A DNA stretch of 64,000 bases from Paraburkholderia saeva (GTDB lineage Bacteria > Pseudomonadota > Gammaproteobacteria > Burkholderiales > Burkholderiaceae), in the NCBI RefSeq assembly GCF_907164555.1, contig NZ_CAJQZC010000007.1, positions 62,001 to 126,000 on the forward strand, given 5' to 3'. The notes under the pieces were generated by a model, which saw only the letters and a program-made list of their open reading frames with translations, did not search any database and had not been told where the DNA came from. Shown here piece by piece: positions 25,784 to 33,477 of this stretch (position 1 is its first letter; each line of letters opens with the position of its first letter). Both the position numbers and the translations under genes were made by a program.

Positions 25784-27214
25784 ATGAGCGATACAAACCA
25801 CAGCCTGCCGGCGGGCGCGCAGCCCGCAACGGCAGACCGCACCGGACGCACGACGCGTGGCGGCGGCGGTCTCTTTTCAACCGAAGACTGGTGGGCCGTC
25901 TGGATTGGCCTCTTCGTGATCGTGATCGCGTGGGCGCTGTTCGCGTCCGGCGGCAGTATCAAGTGGCTGGCGGTTGCACCCGCCCGATGGTCGAGCGTCG
26001 GGGCCGCCGGCGCGGACGTCGTCAAACATCTGCCGAACTACGTCGCGCTTTTCGTCGTGTTTGCTGTGCTGTTCAGCATCGGCCTTGCTGTGCTCAGGCA
26101 GAAGGTCGCGCACTTCCTGCCGTCGTTTCTGATCCTGTTCGTCGTCTCGGTGCTGATTTTCGAACTCGGTGCGTGGAACAACGCGGCAAAGTACAACCTG
26201 GAGCCGCCGCTGGTTGCTCTCGCGCTCGGTCTCGTCATCTCGAATGTCTTCAAACTGCCGGAGTGGTTCTCGGCCGGCTTGCGCGTCGAGTTTTACATCA
26301 AGGTCGGCATCGTGCTGCTGGGCGCGACGTTGCCGTTCACGCTGCTCGTCTGGGCGGGGCCTGTCGCGGTCGGCCAGGCGACGATCGTCTCGCTGATCAC
26401 GTTCTTCGTCATTTTCTTCGCCGGCAAGGCGTTCGGCCTCGACCGGCGTTTCGCGGCGGTGCTCGGCGTGGGCGGCGCGGTGTGCGGCGTGTCGGCGGCC
26501 ATTGCGATTGCGGGTGCCGTGCGCGCGAAGCGTGAGCAGGCTTCGGTGGCGATCACGCTCGTGATTCTGTGGGCGATCGTGATGATCTTCGTGCTGCCGT
26601 TCGCGTCACGCTCGCTCGGGTTGCCGACCGGCGTTGCAGGCGCGTGGATCGGCACTTCCGAATTCGCCGACGCTGCCGGCATCGCGGCCGCGCAGGCCTA
26701 CGGCGACTTCGCGAAGAGCGCGGGCGGCGTGATCGCCGGCGCACCGGAGGCGTCGTTGCAGGCGTTCACGCTGATGAAGGTGGTCGGCCGCGATATCTGG
26801 ATCGGCATCTGGGCGTTCCTGCTGGCGATCGTCGCGACGACGCGCTGGGAATCCGAAGACAGCGGCGTGAAATCCCGTGCCGACGCAGGTGAAATCTGGG
26901 CGCGCTTTCCGAAATTCGTGATTGGTTTCGTGATCGCGTCAGCGCTGGTGACGTGGATTGCCAGTCACTATTCGCTCGCGGATTACCGGAAGGTCGTGAC
27001 GCCCGAATTCGTCGCGCCGATTACCGCGCTGCGTACCTGGGCGTTTATCTTCTGCTTCTTCAGCATCGGGCTGACGACGCGTCTGCGCTCGCTCACGGCG
27101 ACCGGCCTGAAGCCGTTCCTGGCGTTCACGGCGGGCGTCGCGGTCAATATCGCCATCGGCTACGTGCTGTCCGCGCACGTATTCGCATCGTACTGGAATA
27201 GCCTGGGACAGTGA
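25784..27214 (+). CDS. YeiH-family putative sulfate exporter
   Basis: Membrane protein of 476 residues (start ATG 25784; the upstream in-frame extension to 25745 is unlikely) with about ten to eleven helices. The core GVGGAVCGVSAAIAIAGAV with the flanking RAKREQASVAIT, and WIGTSEFADAAGIAAA, are signatures of the UPF0324/YeiH 'putative sulfate exporter' family. The N-terminal 40 residues are polar and Gly/Thr-rich. The biochemical substrate of the family is not settled. A small gene overlaps its stop (GTGA), which suggests co-translation. Confidence 0.85.
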   Translation: MSDTNHSLPAGAQPATADRTGRTTRGGGGLFSTEDWWAVWIGLFVIVIAWALFASGGSIKWLAVAPARWSSVGAAGADVVKHLPNYVALFVVFAVLFSIGLAVLRQKVAHFLPSFLILFVVSVLIFELGAWNNAAKYNLEPPLVALALGLVISNVFKLPEWFSAGLRVEFYIKVGIVLLGATLPFTLLVWAGPVAVGQATIVSLITFFVIFFAGKAFGLDRRFAAVLGVGGAVCGVSAAIAIAGAVRAKREQASVAITLVILWAIVMIFVLPFASRSLGLPTGVAGAWIGTSEFADAAGIAAAQAYGDFAKSAGGVIAGAPEASLQAFTLMKVVGRDIWIGIWAFLLAIVATTRWESEDSGVKSRADAGEIWARFPKFVIGFVIASALVTWIASHYSLADYRKVVTPEFVAPITALRTWAFIFCFFSIGLTTRLRSLTATGLKPFLAFTAGVAVNIAIGYVLSAHVFASYWNSLGQ

Positions 27215-27483
27215 CCGTGAAGCCCAGCGGCACTTCGACGCTCGCGCGCGGCACGCCGGAGACGGCCGCGCTGCGCGAGCCAGTGCGGTGTTGCGCCGGA
27301 TGCCGGCATCGGGCCGACGACCGGCATTCTCTCGAGCAAAGCATTCCGGGCCTCACCGTCTTCAGTTCGGGTTTCGGCGCGAGCGTGGCGGCGAGCCGGC
27401 TGTGTCGTCTGCACGACCAGCTCGTCTCGCCCGACGACACCTGCAGCCAGTTCGACCCGACGCCCGCCCGCATGTCTGCCTGA
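27211..27483 (+). CDS. Small cysteine-rich protein of unknown function
   Basis: A 90-residue frame whose GTG start overlaps the stop of the YeiH-like gene, implying coupled translation. It has CCAGC near residue 27, a further Cys in SRLCRLHDQL and one in DDTCSQF, so a metal site is possible. The middle SIPGLTVFSSGFGASVAAS is ordered and non-repetitive, unlike a shadow frame. I do not recognise the family. The stop lies at the foot of a terminator hairpin. Confidence 0.55.
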   Translation: MTVKPSGTSTLARGTPETAALREPVRCCAGCRHRADDRHSLEQSIPGLTVFSSGFGASVAASRLCRLHDQLVSPDDTCSQFDPTPARMSA

Positions 27484-27497
27484 GCGGCGCTGGTTCA

Positions 27498-27521
27498 CGC
27501 GTCGCTCAGGACGCGCTTTTT
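27498..27521 (+). terminator. Terminator after the 90-residue gene
   Basis: CGCGTC pairs with GACGCG around GCTCAG and is followed by CTTTTT. An alternative 10-bp stem (27481-27508, including one G-T pair) overlaps it and cannot form at the same time, as in attenuators. Confidence 0.65.
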
Positions 27522-27658
27522 GCCGATCCTTCGCTACGCACATCGACGCGCGCTGCTTCCACCCGTTTTGCGGCCGAACACGACGCGCCGCGAATGAAGA
27601 ACACCGCGCACAGCGCGCACATCGACCAGATGCCGGTCACAACCATCCACTTTTCCAT
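27506..27658 (-). CDS. Small single-pass membrane protein
   Basis: A 50-residue protein beginning MEKWMVVTGIWSMCALC, one transmembrane helix followed by a basic and polar tail. The minus-strand sequence before the ATG has AAGGTGG at a suitable distance. An in-frame extension upstream to 27778 is unlikely. It ends inside the terminator of the convergent plus-strand gene. Function unknown; small proteins of this kind often modulate a transporter, and a YeiH-type exporter is next door, but that is speculation. Confidence 0.6.
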   Translation of the reverse strand: MEKWMVVTGIWSMCALCAVFFIRGASCSAAKRVEAARVDVRSEGSAKSAS

Positions 27659-27839
27659 TTCCACCACCTTCCGTATGCAGGGCGCCTGTTTTGCGGCGTA
27701 TGCCTGTATATCGGCACGGCGCGCGATTCGATAAGGGTGAGACGAAAAGATTCGGGCCAGGGAAAATACCGATCGCAACCGGGCGCACCCGGCGCAACCC
27801 GATCAGGCGCAAACGCCAGTGGCATAAGGGATTCAGAAG

Positions 27840-27875
27840 GGTGCAACCTTTTGCGGAGAGCGGTTGCACCTTTTT
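27840..27875 (+). promoter_or_regulatory. Inverted repeat of GTTGCA upstream of putA (operator, possibly also a terminator hairpin)
   Basis: GGTGCAACC (27840-27848) and GGTTGCACC (27862-27870) form a perfect 9-bp inverted repeat followed by five T residues. The arms contain GTTGCA and its complement, the word bound by the ribbon-helix-helix domain of E. coli PutA. It ends 70 bp before the putA start, so autoregulation by PutA is the simplest reading; in RNA the same bases would make a terminator-like hairpin. Confidence 0.65.
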
Positions 27876-27944
27876 AATTGGAGGCGTACGATTCGCCCAC
27901 TTTCTAGTCTTTCGCCGATGGTCAAATCGGCATTCGAAGGAAAC

Positions 27945-30900
27945 ATGGCGAGCACTACCCTTGGCGTCAAGGTTGACGACCTCCTCCGTTCCCGGCTGAA
28001 AGATGCCGCCACGCGTCTCGAACGCACGCCGCACTGGCTGATCAAGCAGGCGATCTTCGCGTATCTGGAGAAGATCGAGCATGGCCAGCTGCCCGCCGAG
28101 CTGTCGGGCCTGAACGGCGTGGCCGAGCTGGCCGAGAGCGCAGCCGTCGATTCCGACGAAGAGAGCGCCTCGCATCCGTTCCTCGAATTCGCGCAGAGCG
28201 TGCAGCCGCAGTCGGTGTTGCGCGCGGCGATCACGGCCGCGTATCGCCGGCCGGAGCCGGAATGCGTGCCGTTCCTGCTCGGTCAGGCGCGTCTGCCCGC
28301 GAACCTCGCCGGTGACGTAGAGGCGCTGGCCGGCAAGCTCGTCGAAACGCTGCGCAGCAAAAGCAAAGGCGGCGGCGTCGAAGGGCTGATCCACGAATTC
28401 TCGCTGTCGAGCCAGGAAGGCGTCGCGCTGATGTGCCTCGCCGAAGCGCTGCTGCGCATTCCCGATCGCGCCACGCGCGACGCGCTGATCCGCGACAAGA
28501 TCAGCAAGGGCGACTGGCGCTCGCACGTCGGCCAGGCGCCGTCGCTGTTCGTCAACGCCGCGACGTGGGGCTTGATGATCACCGGCAAGCTCGTGACGAC
28601 CAACAGCGAAACGGGGCTTTCGTCGGCGCTGACGCGTCTGATCGGCAAGGGCGGCGAGCCGCTGATCCGTAAGGGCGTCGACATGGCGATGCGCCTGATG
28701 GGCGAGCAGTTCGTCACGGGCGAGAACATTTCCGAAGCGCTGGCCAATAGCCGCAAGTTCGAAGCGCGCGGCTTCCGCTATTCATACGACATGCTCGGCG
28801 AAGCCGCGACGACCGAAGCCGACGCGCAGCGCTACTACGCATCGTACGAGCAGGCGATCCACGCGATCGGCAAGGCGGCAGGTGGCCGCGGCATCTACGA
28901 AGGCCCGGGCATCTCAATCAAGCTGTCGGCGCTGCACGCACGCTACTCGCGCTCGCAGCAGGAACGCACGATGAACGAGTTGCTGCCGCGCGTGCGAGCG
29001 CTCGCGATCCTTGCGCGCCGCTACGACATCGGCCTGAACATCGACGCCGAAGAAGCCGACCGCCTCGAAATATCGCTCGATCTGCTCGAAGCGCTGTGCT
29101 TCGATCCGGAGCTGGCCGGCTGGAACGGCATCGGCTTCGTGGTGCAGGCGTATCAGAAACGGTGCCCGTTCGTGATCGACTACATCGTCGATCTGGCGCG
29201 CCGCAGCCGTCACCGCATCATGGTCCGTCTCGTGAAGGGCGCGTACTGGGATACCGAAATCAAGCGTGCGCAGGTGGACGGCCTCGAAGGCTATCCGGTC
29301 TACACGCGCAAGATCTATACGGACGTCTCGTACCTCGCCTGCGCGAAAAAGCTGCTTGGTGCGCCGGATGCCGTCTATCCGCAGTTCGCGACGCACAACG
29401 CGCACACGCTCGCAGCGATCTATCACCTCGCCGGCCACAACTACTATCCCGGCCAGTACGAATTCCAGTGCCTGCACGGCATGGGCGAGCCGCTGTATGA
29501 AGAAGTCACCGGCCGCGACAAGCTGAACCGTCCGTGCCGCGTGTACGCGCCGGTCGGCACGCACGAAACGCTGCTTGCGTATCTCGTGCGCCGTCTGCTG
29601 GAGAACGGCGCGAACACGTCGTTCGTGAACCGCATCGCCGACGAAACCGTCGCGATCAAGGACCTCGTGGCCGATCCGGTCGACGAAGCGTCGAAGATCA
29701 CGCCGCTCGGCGCGCCGCACGCAAAGATTCCGTTGCCGCGTCAGCTGTTCGGCACCGAGCGTCTCAATTCGATGGGCCTCGATCTGTCGAACGAACATCG
29801 GCTGGCGTCGCTGTCGTCGGCGTTGCTGGCAAGCGCGCATCATCCGTGGCGCGCCGCGCCGATGCTCGCCGACAGCGACATCGCTGATGGCGCCGCACGC
29901 GACGTGCGCAATCCGGCCGATCAACGCGATCTCGTCGGCACGGTGGTGGAGGCGAGTTCCGAGCATGTGAGCGCCGCGCTCACGCACGCGGTCGCCGCCG
30001 CGCCGATCTGGCAGGCGACGCCAGTGGAGGCGCGCGCCGATTGCCTCGCGCGCGCGGCCGACCTGCTCGAAGCGCAGATGCATACGCTGATGGGTCTCAT
30101 CGTGCGCGAAGCGGGCAAGTCGCTGCCAAACGCCATCGCGGAAATCCGCGAAGCGATCGACTTCCTGCGCTATTACTCCACGCAGATCCGCACGGAGTTT
30201 TCGAACGACACGCACCGCCCGCTCGGTCCGGTGGTGTGTATCAGTCCGTGGAATTTCCCGCTCGCGATTTTCATGGGCCAGGTTGCTGCGGCACTTGCTG
30301 CCGGCAACACGGTGCTCGCGAAGCCGGCAGAACAGACGCCGCTGATCGCCGCGCAAGCCGTGCGTATCCTGCGCGAAGCCGGCGTGCCGGCGGGCGCGGT
30401 GCAACTGCTGCCGGGCGACGGCGAGACGGTCGGCGCGGCGCTGGTGTCCGATGCGCGTACGCGTGCCGTCATGTTCACCGGTTCCACGGAAGTCGCACGT
30501 CTGATCAACAAGACGCTGTCGTTGCGGCTCGACGCGGACGGCAAGCCGATTCCGCTGATCGCCGAAACGGGCGGCCAGAACGCGATGATCGTCGATTCGT
30601 CGGCGCTCGCGGAACAGGTCGTCGCCGACGTGCTTCAGTCGTCTTTCGACTCGGCCGGTCAACGCTGTTCGGCGCTGCGCGTTCTTTGTCTGCAGGATGA
30701 CGTCGCGGACCGCACGCTCGAAATGCTGACGGGCGCGATGGGCGAACTCGCGGTGGGCAATCCGGACCGTCTGTCGATCGACGTCGGCCCGGTGATCGAC
30801 ATCGAAGCGAAGCGCGGCATCGATGCGCACATCGCCGCGATGCGCGAGAAGGGCCGCAAGGTCGTGCAGCTGCCGATGCCGGAAGGCTGCGCGGCAGGCA

Positions 30901-31886
30901 CGTTCGTGCCGCCGACGCTGATCGAGCTCGACAGCATCGACGAGCTGAAGCGCGAAGTGTTCGGCCCCGTGCTGCACGTGGTGCGCTATCGCCGCAACGC
31001 GCTCGACAAGCTGCTCGACCAGATCCGCACGACGGGCTACGGGCTCACGCTTGGCGTCCACACGCGGATCGACGAGACGATCGCGCATGTGATCGGCCGC
31101 GCACACGTCGGCAATATTTACGTGAACCGCAACGTGATCGGTGCGGTAGTGGGGGTTCAGCCGTTCGGCGGCGAAGGGCTGTCGGGCACAGGGCCGAAGG
31201 CGGGCGGCGCGCTATATCTGCAGCGTCTGCTGGCCAAGCGCCCGGCTGGTCTGCCGAAGTCGCTTGCTGCGGCACTTGTGGTGGATGCGCCGCAGTCATC
31301 CCAAAATGCGGGTGGAATGGGAGACAATCCGGCTGCCGCGCTGACCGCACTGCGCGACTGGCTGATCGGCGAGGGGCAGGCGACGATCGCCGCGCGCTGC
31401 GACGGTTACCTGTCGCACGTGCTCGCGGGTGCGACGGCGGTTTTGCCGGGGCCGACCGGCGAGCGCAACACGTACACGCTGGGCGCACGCGGCACGGTGC
31501 TGTGCGTGCCGTCGACACAAGGCGGCGCCCGCGCGCAGTTCGCGGCTGTGCTGGCAACGGGTAACCGCGCGCTTTTCGAAGGCGCGGCAGGCGAGCAGCT
31601 GGTAGCTGCGTTGCCGGCAGGATTGAAGCAACACGCAAGCGTGAAGAAGAACGCAGAGGCCGCTTTCGATGCAGTGCTTTTCGAAGGCGACAGCGACGAA
31701 CTGCTCGCGCTGGTGAAGGAAGTCGCGAAACGGCCGGGGCCGATCGTATCGGTGCAGGGCGTGGCGGCACGCGCGCTGGAAAGCGGCGATGAGGATTACG
31801 CACTTGAACGTCTGTTGACGGAACGTTCGGTCAGCGTAAATACGGCAGCAGCAGGCGGCAATGCGAATTTGATGACGATTGGCTGA
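27945..31886 (+). CDS. putA: Trifunctional proline utilisation protein PutA
   Basis: 1313 residues from ATG 27945 (GAAGGA upstream). Residues 1-45 (TTLGVKVDDLLRSRLKDAA) form the ribbon-helix-helix DNA-binding domain that marks the trifunctional, autorepressing PutA class. The proline dehydrogenase barrel follows, with GPGISIKLSALH, MVRLVKGAYWDTE and QFATHNAHT. The P5C dehydrogenase part has SPWNFPLAIF, FTGSTEVA and catalytic Cys908 in SAGQRCSAL. It oxidises proline to glutamate, passing electrons to the quinone pool and NAD+. The longer frame to 27864 crosses the operator and is not used. Confidence 0.96.
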   Translation: MASTTLGVKVDDLLRSRLKDAATRLERTPHWLIKQAIFAYLEKIEHGQLPAELSGLNGVAELAESAAVDSDEESASHPFLEFAQSVQPQSVLRAAITAAYRRPEPECVPFLLGQARLPANLAGDVEALAGKLVETLRSKSKGGGVEGLIHEFSLSSQEGVALMCLAEALLRIPDRATRDALIRDKISKGDWRSHVGQAPSLFVNAATWGLMITGKLVTTNSETGLSSALTRLIGKGGEPLIRKGVDMAMRLMGEQFVTGENISEALANSRKFEARGFRYSYDMLGEAATTEADAQRYYASYEQAIHAIGKAAGGRGIYEGPGISIKLSALHARYSRSQQERTMNELLPRVRALAILARRYDIGLNIDAEEADRLEISLDLLEALCFDPELAGWNGIGFVVQAYQKRCPFVIDYIVDLARRSRHRIMVRLVKGAYWDTEIKRAQVDGLEGYPVYTRKIYTDVSYLACAKKLLGAPDAVYPQFATHNAHTLAAIYHLAGHNYYPGQYEFQCLHGMGEPLYEEVTGRDKLNRPCRVYAPVGTHETLLAYLVRRLLENGANTSFVNRIADETVAIKDLVADPVDEASKITPLGAPHAKIPLPRQLFGTERLNSMGLDLSNEHRLASLSSALLASAHHPWRAAPMLADSDIADGAARDVRNPADQRDLVGTVVEASSEHVSAALTHAVAAAPIWQATPVEARADCLARAADLLEAQMHTLMGLIVREAGKSLPNAIAEIREAIDFLRYYSTQIRTEFSNDTHRPLGPVVCISPWNFPLAIFMGQVAAALAAGNTVLAKPAEQTPLIAAQAVRILREAGVPAGAVQLLPGDGETVGAALVSDARTRAVMFTGSTEVARLINKTLSLRLDADGKPIPLIAETGGQNAMIVDSSALAEQVVADVLQSSFDSAGQRCSALRVLCLQDDVADRTLEMLTGAMGELAVGNPDRLSIDVGPVIDIEAKRGIDAHIAAMREKGRKVVQLPMPEGCAAGTFVPPTLIELDSIDELKREVFGPVLHVVRYRRNALDKLLDQIRTTGYGLTLGVHTRIDETIAHVIGRAHVGNIYVNRNVIGAVVGVQPFGGEGLSGTGPKAGGALYLQRLLAKRPAGLPKSLAAALVVDAPQSSQNAGGMGDNPAAALTALRDWLIGEGQATIAARCDGYLSHVLAGATAVLPGPTGERNTYTLGARGTVLCVPSTQGGARAQFAAVLATGNRALFEGAAGEQLVAALPAGLKQHASVKKNAEAAFDAVLFEGDSDELLALVKEVAKRPGPIVSVQGVAARALESGDEDYALERLLTERSVSVNTAAAGGNANLMTIG

Positions 31887-31973
31887 GCGAACCTCAACGA
31901 TCAATTCAAAAAAATGGAAGCGGCACGGCGACCCCGATGCTGCTCCACTCACACCTGGTACCAAGGAGAAGCT

Positions 31974-33122
31974 ATGCAACACACGATGAAAGGGCTGACA
32001 GCTGCGACGCTCGTCGCGGTCATGTCGCTGGCGGGGACCGCGCAGGCACAAACGGCTGAAGACGTGAAGATCGGCTTCGCCGGTCCGATGACGGGCGCTC
32101 AGGCGCACTACGGCAAGGACTTCCAGAACGGCATCACGCTGGCTGTGGAAGACATGAACGCGACAAAGCCGGTGATCGGCGGCAAGCCGGTGCACTTCGT
32201 GCTCGACTCGGCGGACGACCAGGCTGACCCGCGCACGGGCACGACGGTTGCACAGAAGCTCGTCGACGACGGCATCAAGGGCATGCTCGGCCACTTCAAC
32301 TCGGGCACGACGATCCCGGCATCGCGCATCTACGCGAACGCCGGTATCCCGGAAATCGCGATGGCGACGGCGCCTGAGTACACGCAGCAAGGCTTCAAGA
32401 CGACGTTCCGCATGATGACCTCCGACACGCAGCAAGGTTCGGTGGCTGGCACGTTCGCCGTGAAGACGCTCGGCGTGAAGAAGATTGCGATCGTCGACGA
32501 CCGCACTGCATACGGCCAGGGTCTGGCAGACCAGTTCGAGAAGGCCGCGAAGGCATCGGGCGCGACGATCGTCACGCGCGAATTCACGAACGACAAGGCA
32601 GTCGACTTCAAGGCGATTCTGACGAAGCTGAAGGCCGCGAACCCGGACCTGATTTATTACGGCGGCGCGGATTCGCAAGCTGGCCCGATGGTCAAGCAGA
32701 TGAAGACGCTTGGCATGAAGGCACCGCTGATGGCTGGCGAAATGGTCAAGACGGACACGTTCCTGAAGATCGCGGGTGACTCGGCGAACGGCACGGTGGC
32801 TTCGCTGGCTGGCCTGCCGCTGGAAGAAATGCCGGGCGGCAAGGACTACACCGCGAAGTACAAGAAGCGCTTCAACGAAGACGTGCAGACGTACTCGCCG
32901 TACGCGTACGACGGCGCAATGGCACTCTTCAACGCAATGAAGAAAGCCAACTCGACGGATCCGGCAAAGTACCTGCCGTTGCTCGCGCAGACGTCGATGC
33001 CGGCTGTGACGGCGAAGGACCTCGCCTACGACAGCAAGGGTGACCTGAAGAACGGCGGCATCACGTTGTACAAGGTTGTCGACGGCAAGTGGACGACGCT
33101 GCAAAGCGTGGGCGGCAAGTAA
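31974..33122 (+). CDS. Branched-chain amino acid type ABC substrate-binding protein
   Basis: 382-residue periplasmic binding protein with a clear Sec signal peptide (cleavage after AQA, residue 24) and the Peripla_BP_6 start VKIGFAGPMTGAQAHYGKD; FNSGTTIPASRIYANAGIPEI is the ligand-binding face. AAGGAG lies seven bases before ATG 31974. It has no permease or ATPase beside it and may use the livHMGF transporter at the start of the window. The gene follows putA by 87 bp in the same direction, which hints at a link with amino-acid use. A strong terminator follows. Confidence 0.92.
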   Translation: MQHTMKGLTAATLVAVMSLAGTAQAQTAEDVKIGFAGPMTGAQAHYGKDFQNGITLAVEDMNATKPVIGGKPVHFVLDSADDQADPRTGTTVAQKLVDDGIKGMLGHFNSGTTIPASRIYANAGIPEIAMATAPEYTQQGFKTTFRMMTSDTQQGSVAGTFAVKTLGVKKIAIVDDRTAYGQGLADQFEKAAKASGATIVTREFTNDKAVDFKAILTKLKAANPDLIYYGGADSQAGPMVKQMKTLGMKAPLMAGEMVKTDTFLKIAGDSANGTVASLAGLPLEEMPGGKDYTAKYKKRFNEDVQTYSPYAYDGAMALFNAMKKANSTDPAKYLPLLAQTSMPAVTAKDLAYDSKGDLKNGGITLYKVVDGKWTTLQSVGGK

Positions 33123-33191
33123 TAGCCGGCCGATAGCCACGCATCAGCTGCATACCGGATCGCGTATTTCCCGGCGATCCGGCGGTTTCAG

Positions 33192-33231
33192 AAACACCCC
33201 GCGAGCAATCTGGCTCCCGGGGTGTTTTTTT
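33192..33231 (+). terminator. Rho-independent terminator
   Basis: AAACACCCCG (33192-33201) pairs with CGGGGTGTTT (33218-33227) and the T-run continues to 33231. It separates the binding-protein gene from the biosynthetic operon. Confidence 0.93.
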
Positions 33232-33238
33232 GCGCCAA

Positions 33239-33261
33239 ATTTAAGAGCGAATCTCTTAAAT
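33239..33261. promoter_or_regulatory. 9-5-9 inverted repeat before the biosynthetic operon
   Basis: ATTTAAGAG and CTCTTAAAT form a perfect inverted repeat with a 5-base spacer. A 10-bp direct repeat ATCCGTTTTG follows at 33293-33302 and 33307-33316. The whole stretch 33232-33477 is much richer in A and T than the genes around it. These are candidate regulator sites; I could not pick out a convincing -35/-10 pair. Confidence 0.5.
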
Positions 33262-33477
33262 AGGCGGATATACGCAGACGGGCCTGATTTCTATCCGTTT
33301 TGAATAATCCGTTTTGTAATCATCGAAACCTTGATTTAGATTCAGTCGTCTGATTTACGGGTCATATGGCTAACGGCTAATCTTGATCGCATAGAAGTTT
33401 AATGCCGCGATCATATTGCTTAGTGAAGCTAAATATATGACGCCCATCGTTCGATCGGACAGCATCGGAACAACGAG

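Noticed and set aside
28914..31106. 730-codon open frame antisense to putA
   Set aside because: Shadow of a high-GC gene: Arg/His/Asp-rich composition, no ribosome site, no motif, fully inside putA.
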